Shown here in pieces: positions 41,019 through 50,283 of a DNA stretch of 50,283 nt. The stretch's first letter is position 1, and each line of letters starts with the position of its first letter. Both the position numbers and the translations under genes were made by a program. The stretch lies in NCBI GenBank assembly GCA_041918155.1, contig JAYRWH010000046.1, forward strand, positions 1-50,283. Direction: 5' to 3'. The DNA comes from UBA668 sp041918155. GTDB lineage: Bacteria > Actinomycetota > Acidimicrobiia > Acidimicrobiales > Ilumatobacteraceae. The notes under the pieces were generated by a model. The model saw nothing but the letters and a program-made list of their open reading frames with translations, was not told the DNA's origin and searched no databases.

Positions 41019-42716
41019 TCAGCTGAGGCCGACGATCTCGCCGTGCTCGTCGAAGTCGATGATGCTCGCCGCGGGCGCGGAGCCGAGGCCGGGCATCGTG
41101 GTCATGTCGCCACAAATCGGGTACACGAAGCCGGCGCCGACACTGGCACGCACCTCGCGCACATGCAGCGTGTGGCCGGTAGGCGCGCCTTTCAGCTTTG
41201 GGTCACCGCTGATCGACAGGTGGGTCTTGGCGATGCAGACCGGCAGGTTGCCGAAGCCGAGCCTCTCGTAGCGGGCCAATTGGGTGTTGGCCGTGGGCGA
41301 GTACTCCACGTCAGCGGCGCCATAGATCTTGGTGGCGACAGCCTCGATCTTCTGCTTCAGGGTTTGGTCGGCCTCGTAGCAGAACTTGAACGTACTCGGC
41401 TCGTTGCACGCCTCGACCACCGCGTTCGCCAACTCGATCGCGCCCTTGCCGCCGTCGGAGAAGTGGGTACACACGGCGACGCGGGCGCCGACGCTCTCGG
41501 CGATCTCGCGGATGGCCTGGTGCTCGCTGGCGAAGTCGCCGGGGAACGCGTTGATCGCCACCACGGGTGACACGCCGTGCACCTTCACGTTCTCGATCTG
41601 CTTGATGAGGTTCGCCGCGCCGGCGCGCACGTCGTCTGGGTTCTCGGCGAGCAGCTCGGGGGGCAACGGCTTGCCGGCAACGATCTTGAACTTGCCGCTG
41701 TGCGCCTTGAGGGCGCGCACGGTGGCCACGAGGACAGCGGCGTCGGGCACCATGCCCGACGTGCGGCACTTGATGTTGAAGAAGCGCTCGGCGCCCATGT
41801 CCGCGCCGAAGCCGGCCTCGGTGATCAGGTAGTCGCCGCAGCGCATGCCGATGAGGTCGCCGACGATCGAGCTGTTGCCGTGGGCGATGTTGCCGAACGG
41901 GCCGGCGTGCACGATCACGGGTGTGTGTTCGAGGGTTTGCAGCAGGTTTGGCTTCAGCGCCTCGCGCATGATGACGGCCATCGCCCCCGCGCCCTTGATC
42001 TGCTCGGCGGTGACGGGTTCGCCGGCGTGGTTGTAGCCCACCACGATGCGGCCCATGCGAGCGCGCAGGTCGGCGAGCGAAGTGGACAGGGCGAGGATTG
42101 CCATCACCTCGCTGGCTGCGGTGATGTCGAAGCCGGTCTGGCGGGTGACGCCGTCCGCCTTGCCGCCGAGGCCGACGATGATGTTGCGCAGGCTGCGATC
42201 GTTGACGTCGAGCACGCGCCGCCAGGTGATGTTGTCGATGTCGAGGTCGAGCTCGTTGCCCTGGTGCAGGTGGTTGTCGACCATCGCCGACAGCAGGTTG
42301 TGCGCCGCCGTCACGGCGTGGAAGTCGCCGGTGAGGTGCAGGTTGAGCAACTCCATCGGGATCACCTGGCTGTAGCCGCCGCCGGCGGCGCCGCCCTTGA
42401 TACCGAACGTGGGGCCCATCGAGGGCTGGCGTAGCGAGATGACGGCGTTCTTGCCGATGTGCGCCATCGCTTGGCCGAGGCCGACGGTCGTGGTGGTCTT
42501 GCCCTCGCCGAGCGGAGTCGGCGTGATCGCGGTGACGACGACGTACTTCGCCTTGGGCCTATCGCTCAGCTCGTCGATCGCCTCGAGCTTGATCTTGGCC
42601 AGTTCGTCGCCGTGGTGCTCGAGCAGGTGTGGCCCGATGCCCATCTTGGCGGCGATATCGGTGAGTGGTGCCAGCGTGGCGGCACGTGCGATCTCGAGAT
42701 CGGACGGGAAGGACAC
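41019..42716 (-). CDS. fhs: Formate-tetrahydrofolate ligase
   Basis: A 565-residue enzyme, the usual length. The ATP loop TPLGEGKTT (67-75) and RQPSMGPTFGIKGGAAGGGYSQVIPMEL, LTGDFHAVTAAHNL, FGNIAHGNSSI and TEAGFGADMGAERFFNIKCR are diagnostic. It joins formate to THF with ATP or, in reverse, releases formate with ATP gain. GTG 42716 has AGGGGG 6 bases upstream. First gene of the fhs-folD-iclR-betA operon, divergent from hut. It can serve both as exit for methyl-derived carbon and as entry for formate from histidine. Confidence 0.93.
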   Translation of the reverse strand: MSFPSDLEIARAATLAPLTDIAAKMGIGPHLLEHHGDELAKIKLEAIDELSDRPKAKYVVVTAITPTPLGEGKTTTTVGLGQAMAHIGKNAVISLRQPSMGPTFGIKGGAAGGGYSQVIPMELLNLHLTGDFHAVTAAHNLLSAMVDNHLHQGNELDLDIDNITWRRVLDVNDRSLRNIIVGLGGKADGVTRQTGFDITAASEVMAILALSTSLADLRARMGRIVVGYNHAGEPVTAEQIKGAGAMAVIMREALKPNLLQTLEHTPVIVHAGPFGNIAHGNSSIVGDLIGMRCGDYLITEAGFGADMGAERFFNIKCRTSGMVPDAAVLVATVRALKAHSGKFKIVAGKPLPPELLAENPDDVRAGAANLIKQIENVKVHGVSPVVAINAFPGDFASEHQAIREIAESVGARVAVCTHFSDGGKGAIELANAVVEACNEPSTFKFCYEADQTLKQKIEAVATKIYGAADVEYSPTANTQLARYERLGFGNLPVCIAKTHLSISGDPKLKGAPTGHTLHVREVRASVGAGFVYPICGDMTTMPGLGSAPAASIIDFDEHGEIVGLS

Positions 42717-42762
42717 GGAAAACCCCCTGAGCGGATGTACGCCGACGACGTTACACGATGCT

Positions 42763-42797
42763 GTTCCGCTGTGTGGAACCAGTCCACGATGCGGAAC
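42763..42797. promoter_or_regulatory. Two-palindrome IclR-type operator, copy B
   Basis: The first half (42763-42779) is GTTCCGC-TGT-GTGGAAC, one mismatch from perfect symmetry; the second half (42781-42797) ends GCGGAAC with a weaker left arm. Arrangement and spacing equal copy A at 30027-30061. A minus-strand -10-like TAACGT (42753-42748) lies downstream, which would place the -35 region inside the first half, so binding should affect fhs transcription. Confidence 0.68.
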
Positions 42798-42806
42798 GGA
42801 TGCTAC

Positions 42807-42997
42807 GCACTCGGGCCAGCCGCCGCGTCTGGCCGGTCCGAGTGCCTCGGGCCCGGTCCGAGTGCCTACCGCCCGGTCCGAGTGTCAGGTGTGCACCGGA
42901 GTGGGTGATGTCACCACGGATGTCACGTGGCACTCGGATGGCAGGTGGCACTCGGATTGGTGTGGAGGCACTCGGATCGGCGCGGGGGCACTCGGAT
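42807..42997. repeat. Array of eight GGCACTCGGAT-like motifs in opposing orientation
   Basis: The fhs-hutH gap (325 bases) holds a structured array. One forward GCACTCGG starts at 42807. Three inverted copies (GGTCCGAGTGCC or GTGTC) start at 42835, 42855 and 42875, exactly 20 bp apart. Four forward copies (GGCACTCGGAT) start at 42929, 42947, 42967 and 42987, 18-20 bp apart. The two blocks are reverse complements around a 42-bp centre. I saw no other copies of the array in the window. Confidence 0.8.
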
Positions 42998-43037
42998 CGA
43001 CATGGGCGGGCTCTGCGGGCAGCCTGCGGCGCGTGCG

Positions 43038-43043
43038 TAACAT
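43038..43043 (+). promoter_or_regulatory. -10 box of a probable leaderless hutH promoter (TAACAT)
   Basis: TAACAT is followed by 7 bases and then GTG 43051, which fits a leaderless start for hutH. No -35 of clear consensus is seen; the repeat array lies directly upstream and may recruit an activator. Confidence 0.45.
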
Positions 43044-44606
43044 GCGGGCCGTGGGGAACCTGACTGCTGCACCCGTGACGCTCGACGTGGGAGCGCCGGC
43101 GCTGGCCGATGTGGTGGCAGTTGCCCGTTCCGGTGCGCCCGTGCGCGTGGGCGACGGGGCCCGGGCGGCGATGGCCCACTCGGCCTCGCTGATCGACGGG
43201 TTCGTGTCCGGCGGTCAGCCGGTGTACGGCGTCACGACGGGCTTCGGTTCGCTGGCCACCAAGTTCATCCCCGTTGAACGCACCGCCGAGTTGCAGGTGG
43301 CGCTGGTGCGCTCGCATGCCGCAGGCATGGGCGATCCGGTGGAGCGTGAGGTCGTGCGGGCGATGCAGTTCCTGCGGGCGCGCAGTCTGGCGATGGGGTT
43401 CTCCGGCGCACGGCCTGAGGTGGTGGAACTTCAGATCGGCCTGCTCAACGCGGGCATCACGCCCGTCGTACGCGAGCACGGTTCGCTCGGCGCGAGCGGC
43501 GACCTCGCCCCGCTGGCCCACTGCGCGCTGGCCCTCATCGGCGAGGGGATCGTATGGGGGCCCGATGGCGCCGCCGTGTCGGCGGCGGATGCGCTCGCTG
43601 CCGCCGGGTTGGCACCGGTGACACTGCGGGCCAAGGAGGGCCTCGCGCTCATCAACGGAACCGACGGCATCCTCGGCATGGTGTGTCTCGCGCTGCACGA
43701 CCTCGGCGAACTCGCTCGCCTGGCCGACCTCACCGCAGCGATGACGGTCGAGGGTCTGCTCGGCACCGACCGCCCGTTCGCCGCCGACCTGCAGGCCCTG
43801 CGACCCCAGGTCGGCCAGGCCGTGAGCGCCCGCAACATGACCCGCCTGTTGGCCCGTTCGGCGATCGTGGCGAGCCATCGAGAGGGCGACACGAGGGTGC
43901 AGGATGCCTATTCGCTGCGCTGCACGCCGCAGGTGCACGGCGCGGCGCTCGACACGATCGCCCACGCGCGTACGGTTGCCGAGCGCGAACTCGCGTCCGC
44001 GATCGACAACCCGATGATCCTGCCCGATGGCCGGGTGGAGAGCTGCGGCAACTTCCACGGCGCGCCGGTGGCGTTCGTGTGCGACTTCCTGCGCATCGCG
44101 ATCAGCGAGCTGTGCGCGATCGCCGAGCGCCGCACCGACCGCATGCTCGACGTGGCTCGCTCGCACGGCCTGCCCCCGTTCCTCTCGCCCGACGCGGGCG
44201 TGAACAGCGGGATGATGATCGCCCACTACACCCAGGCCGCGATGGCGATGGACGCCCAACGGTTGGCGCTGCCGGCAAGCACCCAGTCGTTGCCGACCAG
44301 TGCGATGCAGGAGGACCATGTCTCCAACGGCTGGGCCGGCGCTCGGGCGTTGCGGCGCTCGGTGGCCAACCTGCGCCGAGTGCTCGCGGTGGAGCTGGTG
44401 TGTGCGGCCGCGGCGATCGATCTGCGTGGCCCGCTGCAACCGGCCGCCGGTACGGGCGCGGCCGTGGCCGTGCTGCGCGAGCGGGTGGCAGGGCCTGGCC
44501 CCGATCGCTGGCTGTCGCCCGATCTTCGTGCCGCCGAGCAACTGCTCGCCGACGGCAGCGTGCTCTCGGCCGTGGAATCCGCAATCGGTTCTCTGGAGGT
44601 GCTCTG

Positions 44607-44607
<1 letters not shown>
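43042..44607 (+). CDS. hutH: Histidine ammonia-lyase
   Basis: A protein of 518-521 residues that deaminates histidine to urocanate. The MIO prosthetic group forms from A151-S152-G153 (GSLGASGDLAPLAH), numbered from ATG 43042. Other family marks are YGVTTGFGSLA, KEGLALINGTD, QDAYSLRCTPQVHGA and AMQEDHVSNGWAGA. No Shine-Dalgarno precedes either ATG 43042 or GTG 43051; the TAACAT box at 43038 overlaps the ATG and favours GTG 43051 as a leaderless start. First gene of the hut operon; its stop overlaps hutU (TGATG). Confidence 0.92.
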
Positions 44608-46265
<1,658 letters not shown>

Positions 46266-46268
46266 GCC

Positions 46269-46844
46269 ATGGCCGTCCGCCAGATCCTGCACGTGGGGCA
46301 TCCGCTGCTGCGCGAGCGCTCCCGTGAGCTGACCCGTGAGGAGCTGGCCACACCCGAGGTGCAGCAATTCATCGATGATCTGATCGACACGATGCGCGAC
46401 GCGAACGGGGCGGGCATCGCCGCGCCGCAGGTGGGGGAGTTGCTGCGCATCACCACGATCGAGGTCAACGACAACCCGCGCTACCCGTACAAGCCGCGCA
46501 TCCCGCTGACGATCGTGGTGAACCCGATCATCGAGCCGCTCGACGACGAGCAGTTCGAGAACAACGAGGGCTGCCTCTCGGTGCCGAACCTGCGCGGCAA
46601 CGTGCTGCGCTGGGTGAACGTGCGCGTGCGCTATCTCGACCGCGACGGCAACGAGCACGACGAGGTGCGTCGCGGACTCAGCGCGGGCACGTTCCAGCAC
46701 GAGTGCGACCACCTCGACGGCGTGCTGTTCCTTGACCGCGTGCACGACACGCGCAGCCTCACCACGTGGGAGCAATTCGAGCGCTTCCACCGCGACGCGT
46801 TCGTCGAGCGGATCAGCGAGTTCGTGCGCCGAGTGGGTTCGTAG
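46269..46844 (+). CDS. def: Peptide-deformylase family protein inside the hut operon
   Basis: A 191-residue protein with all three deformylase motifs: GAGIAAPQ (47-54), EGCLS (100-104, metal ligand C102) and QHECDH (143-148, ligands H144 and H148, acid E145). Normally this enzyme removes formyl groups from nascent Met peptides. Here it starts 3 bases after hutU and ends directly before hutF, so it is part of the histidine pathway operon. HutF makes N-formylglutamate, and no HutG-type deformylase is present, so this protein may deformylate that product. A housekeeping role inserted by chance is the alternative. Confidence 0.88.
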   Translation: MAVRQILHVGHPLLRERSRELTREELATPEVQQFIDDLIDTMRDANGAGIAAPQVGELLRITTIEVNDNPRYPYKPRIPLTIVVNPIIEPLDDEQFENNEGCLSVPNLRGNVLRWVNVRVRYLDRDGNEHDEVRRGLSAGTFQHECDHLDGVLFLDRVHDTRSLTTWEQFERFHRDAFVERISEFVRRVGS

Positions 46845-48200
46845 ATGACCACGATTACCACGGTGGACACGTACTGGTGCGAGATGGCCTGGCTCGGTGG
46901 GCCGGCGGTGGCGGAGGCGGTGCTTGTGCGCGCTGACCATGGGCGCATCACCGAGGTCAGCCCCGACACGCTGTGCCCGCCGGATGCTGCGCGCCTCGCG
47001 GGGCTGACGCTGCCAGGGTTGGCGAACGTGCACAGCCATGCGTTCCAGCGCGCTCTGCGCGGGCGCACGCAGGTGGGCACCGGCTCATTCTGGACATGGC
47101 GCGAGCAGATGTACGACCTGGCTGCGCGGCTGACCCCTGACGCATATCACCGCCTCGCGCGTGCTGTGTACGGAGAGATGGCGATGGCCGGCATCACCTG
47201 CGTCGGCGAGTTCCACTACCTGCACCACGGGCCCGGGGGGGTGCCCTACGACGACCCGCTGGCGATGAGTGAGGCCCTGGTCGCTGCCGCGGGCGAGGCG
47301 GGTGTGCGCCTGACCTTGCTCGATACCTGCTACCTGCACGGTGGCATCGGGGTAGCGCCCAGCGAGGTGCAACGTCGTTTCAGCGATGGTGATGCCGGCC
47401 GCTGGGCAGCCCGCGCCGAGTTGTCGGCGAAGCGTTTCAACGGGCCTCTCGTACGGGTCGGCGCGGCGGTGCACTCGGTGAGAGCGGTCGACAAGCGTGC
47501 GATCGGTGCGGTGGGGGCATGGGCCGAACGCCACGCTGCGCCGCTGCACGCGCACATCTCCGAGCAGCGCGCCGAGAACGATCAATGCATCGCCGCGTAC
47601 AGCCAAACGCCCACGGGGCTGTTCGCCGAGCACGGCCTGTTGGACGACCGCTTCACCGCGGTGCACGCCACCCACCTCGCCGTCGACGACATCGGCCAGC
47701 TCGGTGGGGCCAGATGCACGATCGCCCTGTGCCCCACGACCGAGCGTGATCTCGCCGATGGCATTGGGCCGGCGGCTGCGCTGCGAGTGGCCGGTGCCGC
47801 GCTCGCCCTGGGAAGCGATTCGCACGCAGTGATCGACCTGTTCGAGGAAGCCCGCGCCGTGGAACTCGACGAGCGGTTGGCCAGCAATGTGCGCGGTCAT
47901 CATGACGCTGCCGTGCTGCTCCGGGCAGCGACATCCAACGGCCACCGTTGCCTCGGGTGGGCCGATGCCGGCGTGATCGCCGTGGGCGCCCCGGCCGATC
48001 TGGTGAGCGTGCGGCTCGACACCGTGCGCACCGCCGGCACGCGGCGCGACGTTGCGCTCGAAGCGGCGGTGTTCTCGGCGGGCGCGGCCGACGTGCACCA
48101 CGTGGTGGTGGGCGGTGAGGTGGTGGTGTGCGAGGGGCGTCACGTGCGCTTCGATGTCGCCGGTGAGCTGGCCGCGGCGATCGGTGAGGTGCTGACGTGA
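46845..48200 (+). CDS. hutF: Formimidoylglutamate deiminase
   Basis: A 451-residue amidohydrolase that converts N-formimidoylglutamate to N-formylglutamate and ammonia. Metal ligands H63-x-H65 are in LANVHSHAFQRALRG; HAHISEQ, HATHL, CPTTERDLADGIGP and LGSDSHAVIDLFEEAR are typical of HutF and separate it from HutI and guanine deaminases. The ATG follows the deformylase stop without a gap, and its stop overlaps hutI (GTGA). Its presence implies the five-step histidine route that ends in formate and glutamate. Confidence 0.9.
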   Translation: MTTITTVDTYWCEMAWLGGPAVAEAVLVRADHGRITEVSPDTLCPPDAARLAGLTLPGLANVHSHAFQRALRGRTQVGTGSFWTWREQMYDLAARLTPDAYHRLARAVYGEMAMAGITCVGEFHYLHHGPGGVPYDDPLAMSEALVAAAGEAGVRLTLLDTCYLHGGIGVAPSEVQRRFSDGDAGRWAARAELSAKRFNGPLVRVGAAVHSVRAVDKRAIGAVGAWAERHAAPLHAHISEQRAENDQCIAAYSQTPTGLFAEHGLLDDRFTAVHATHLAVDDIGQLGGARCTIALCPTTERDLADGIGPAAALRVAGAALALGSDSHAVIDLFEEARAVELDERLASNVRGHHDAAVLLRAATSNGHRCLGWADAGVIAVGAPADLVSVRLDTVRTAGTRRDVALEAAVFSAGAADVHHVVVGGEVVVCEGRHVRFDVAGELAAAIGEVLT

Positions 48201-49375
48201 CGACGACGGTGGTCGAGCACATCGGCCTGCTCGTCACGAATGACCCCGCCGTTGGCGACGGGCCGTTGGGGATCGTGTGCGATGCCTCGGTGGTGTTCGA
48301 GGACGGTCGCGTGGTCGCGGTCGGCCCCACCGGGCAGGTGGCCGACGAGCGCATCGACGCCGCTGGTCGTTGTGTCATCCCTGGCTTCGTCGACAGCCAC
48401 ACCCATCTCGTGTTCGCCGGTGATCGCGGCGACGAGTTCGCTGCCCGGATGGCGGGCCAGCCTTATGAGGCCGGCGGCATCCGGGTGTCGGTGGCCGCCA
48501 CCCGCGCCGCGACCACCGACTCGCTGCAGCGGCTGGCGCTGGCGCGCCGGGCCGAGGCGCGCCGGGCCGGGATCACCACCGTGGAGATCAAGTCGGGCTA
48601 CGGCCTCGACGTGGCGAGCGAGCACCGCTGCCTGTCGGTGGCCGCAGGCATCACCGCGGAAACGACGTTCCTCGGCGCCCACGTGGTGCCTGCCGAGTAT
48701 GGCGGCCGCACCGACGACTATGTGCACCTTGTTTGCGGCGAGATGCTCGCCGCCGCGGCCCCGCACTCGCGCTGGATCGACGCGTTCTGTGAGGTCGGTG
48801 CATTCGATGCCGACCAGAGCCGGGCGGTGCTCGCCGCCGGGCGCTCGGCAGGCCTCGGCCTGCGCCTGCACGCCAACCAGTTGGGTCACGGGCCGGGCGT
48901 TCAGCTGGCGGTGGAGATGGGCTGTGCCTCGGCCGACCACTGCACCTACCTCACCGACGCCGACATCGCCGCGCTCGCGGCGAGCGACACGGTGGCGACC
49001 TTCCTGCCGGCCACCGACTTCAGCACCCGCCAGCCGTACCCGGATGCGCGGCGGGTGATCGATGCCGGTGCCACGGTGGCGATCGCGACGAACTGCAACC
49101 CGGGAAGCAGCTACACGACCTCGATGTCGTTCTGCATCGCCCTCGCCGTGCGCGACCTGCACATGACGATGGAGGAGGCGCTGCTGGCCGCGACGCTCGG
49201 GGGAGCGCAAGCGCTGCGCCGCACCGACGTCGGCCGTGTGACGCCCGGTGCCCGCGCCGATCTGGTGGTGCTCGACGCCCCGTCGTACACCCACCTCGTC
49301 TACCGCCCGGGCGTGCCCCTCATCCACACCGTGATCGAAGGGGGCGCGGTCACCGCTGTTGGGGGCGCGCTGTAG
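48197..49375 (+). CDS. hutI: Imidazolonepropionase
   Basis: A 392-residue amidohydrolase, the usual length, opening the imidazolone ring to formimidoylglutamate. Metal ligands H68-x-H70 are in VDSHTHLVFAGDR; EIKSGYGLD, TTFLGAHVVPAEY, LHANQLGHGPGVQLA and ATNCNPGSSYTTSM are diagnostic. GTG start overlaps hutF by 4 bases. Last gene of the hut operon. Confidence 0.94.
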   Translation: MTTTVVEHIGLLVTNDPAVGDGPLGIVCDASVVFEDGRVVAVGPTGQVADERIDAAGRCVIPGFVDSHTHLVFAGDRGDEFAARMAGQPYEAGGIRVSVAATRAATTDSLQRLALARRAEARRAGITTVEIKSGYGLDVASEHRCLSVAAGITAETTFLGAHVVPAEYGGRTDDYVHLVCGEMLAAAAPHSRWIDAFCEVGAFDADQSRAVLAAGRSAGLGLRLHANQLGHGPGVQLAVEMGCASADHCTYLTDADIAALAASDTVATFLPATDFSTRQPYPDARRVIDAGATVAIATNCNPGSSYTTSMSFCIALAVRDLHMTMEEALLAATLGGAQALRRTDVGRVTPGARADLVVLDAPSYTHLVYRPGVPLIHTVIEGGAVTAVGGAL

Positions 49376-49378
49376 GGT
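49373..49378 (+). promoter_or_regulatory. -10 box of a probable leaderless promoter (TAGGGT)
   Basis: TAGGGT overlaps the hutI stop and ends 6 bases before ATG 49385, with no ribosome-binding site between, so the next gene is probably transcribed independently of hut. Confidence 0.45.
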
Positions 49379-49384
49379 CCGTCC

Positions 49385-50143
49385 ATGGGATCCAGGCGGA
49401 ACCTTGTGGCGGCGGTGGGCATCGTGTCCCTGGTGATGATGGTCATGGCGGCGGCCTGCTCCGACGGGTCCACGTCGACGACAACCACGCCGGCATCTCC
49501 GACAACGCCCGCGACGCTGGTCAGCACGACCGTCGATGCTGCGACGAGCTCGAGTCCGGTCGAGGTGACCTTCATCCTGAACTCGACGGCCACGATCGTT
49601 CTCGCGTCGGTCGACAATGCCTCGCTCGCCGGATACCGCCTCGACATCGGCATCTCCAACGCCGATGTCGAGCGCCGTCTGTTGGAGCAGAGACTCGGAC
49701 CCGCCAGCGCCGATTCCGGCTGGGTCCCCATTGCCGAGTCGTTCCCATGTCACATCTACGCCGAGAGTCGGACGATCTGGTGGGGCGACATCGCCTTCTC
49801 CTTCGGCCGGCACCGGGTGCATTCCCCCGACGACGGTACGGACTCTCTCGAAGGCTGGTCGGTGGGCGTCATCGACGGGTTCACCGTGCCGATCCTCGGT
49901 AGCCCAGCCGCACCGCGGGTGAGAGTCCTGCTCGATGGCGAGGTGGAGATCGGGTCATCCGCGGCCGACCTCTATCGGCTCGTTCATGACAGTGGTTACA
50001 TGTACAACATGGCCTCCCCGCCGACGGTGGGCATGGTGTGGGGCCACTCCTACTTCCCTGTCTCGGTGAACATCGAGAACGGGAGCGTGGCCGGCTTCGG
50101 CGTGAGCCCGTTCGAGTGCTACGCCGACACGTCGGGGTTCTGA
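49385..50143 (+). CDS. Lipoprotein of unknown function
   Basis: A 252-residue predicted lipoprotein: MGSRRNLVAA start, hydrophobic core VGIVSLVMMVM and lipobox MAAAC with Cys25, then a Ser/Thr-rich linker. The outer domain (about 60-252) shows ISNADVERRLLEQRLGPASADSG, a pattern seen in small actinobacterial surface domains that compare an ASADSGW-type loop, and two Cys (SFPCHIY and FECYADTSGF) that may pair. I do not recognise the family. It is a single-gene unit with a hairpin after it. Confidence 0.75.
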   Translation: MGSRRNLVAAVGIVSLVMMVMAAACSDGSTSTTTTPASPTTPATLVSTTVDAATSSSPVEVTFILNSTATIVLASVDNASLAGYRLDIGISNADVERRLLEQRLGPASADSGWVPIAESFPCHIYAESRTIWWGDIAFSFGRHRVHSPDDGTDSLEGWSVGVIDGFTVPILGSPAAPRVRVLLDGEVEIGSSAADLYRLVHDSGYMYNMASPPTVGMVWGHSYFPVSVNIENGSVAGFGVSPFECYADTSGF

Positions 50144-50170
50144 CGACTCGCCGCGCCTATGACGCGCCCG

Positions 50171-50206
50171 TGACCGACCCGTGCACAGGGTGCTGCAGGT
50201 CGGTCA
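50171..50206. terminator. Hairpin terminator between the lipoprotein gene and a convergent gene
   Basis: TGACCGACC (50171-50179) pairs perfectly with GGTCGGTCA (50198-50206), and GCAC/GTGC pair inside the loop. It sits between convergent reading frames and can serve both. Confidence 0.6.
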
Positions 50207-50230
50207 TCCGGTGGAACCGGGTTGCGGGCG

Positions 50231-50283
50231 TCAGGCCGCCGCCTGGGTTCGTGGTCGTGTCGCGGCGTTGCCGTTGGGTGGGC
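50231..50283 (-). CDS. Possible C-terminal end of a minus-strand gene
   Basis: On the minus strand one frame enters from the right edge and ends at TGA (50233-50231) with the residues PPNGNAATRPRTQAAA. Only 16 residues are visible; the call rests on the hairpin that follows and on spacing. No family can be named. Confidence 0.25.
   Translation of the reverse strand, partial: PPNGNAATRPRTQAAA

Overview
This window looks like a chromosomal segment from a high-GC actinobacterium, most likely of class Acidimicrobiia (Ilumatobacter-like). This is an inference from the coding style, an LLM-class (F420/FMN) oxidoreductase, Ser/Thr-rich lipoproteins and many apparently leaderless genes; I could not run a database search. 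I saw no tRNA, rRNA, CRISPR array, transposase or phage gene. Coding density is very high, and most genes sit in tightly overlapping operons.

Left part (1-23000). A partial substrate-binding lipoprotein (1-337) is followed by a minus-strand catabolic cluster (527-5061): Rieske oxygenase, NTF2-like protein, NmrA-like reductase, SDR and phytanoyl-CoA dioxygenase-like protein. A divergent MarR regulator has a perfect palindrome lying on the cluster promoter. Next come a Tat-type esterase lipoprotein, an LLM oxidoreductase, an alpha/beta hydrolase, a Dabb protein, an aldehyde dehydrogenase, a TetR-DHA2 efflux operon with tandem palindromic operators, an isolated MraY-like transferase, a DEAD-box helicase and an SDR. 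A GntR regulator is then divergent, by only 23 bp, from a dimethylglycine/sarcosine dehydrogenase-like flavoprotein with etfB-etfA downstream. A proline-rich membrane protein and a YcaD-type MFS protein close this part.

Centre (22988-40100). This is a methylated-amine and one-carbon region. A minus-strand run encodes a betaine-type binding lipoprotein, a second FAD-GcvT dehydrogenase, a corrinoid protein, a DUF1638 protein, a PF13769-like small protein, a methyl-THF:corrinoid methyltransferase, a RACo-like corrinoid activator, a non-pyrrolysine MttB-family methyltransferase and MetF. The ABC ATPase and a double-length permease are divergent from the binding protein. Further right, fhs-folD-iclR-betA form a minus-strand operon. 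The inferred flow is: choline (BetA) or imported betaine, then a corrinoid methyl transfer to THF, then oxidation through MetF, FolD and Fhs, while the demethylated amines are oxidised by FAD-GcvT enzymes and ETF. A 35-bp two-palindrome element resembling IclR-type operators occurs both before the corrinoid operon and before fhs, suggesting one regulon.

Right part (42717-50283). Divergent from fhs is hutH-hutU-def-hutF-hutI. HutF makes N-formylglutamate, but no hutG is present; a complete peptide-deformylase-type protein sits in its place. The formate it could release would feed the divergent Fhs. The fhs-hutH gap also holds eight copies of an 11-12 bp motif in two opposing, about 20-bp-phased blocks. 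A lipoprotein, a terminator hairpin and the end of a minus-strand gene close the window.
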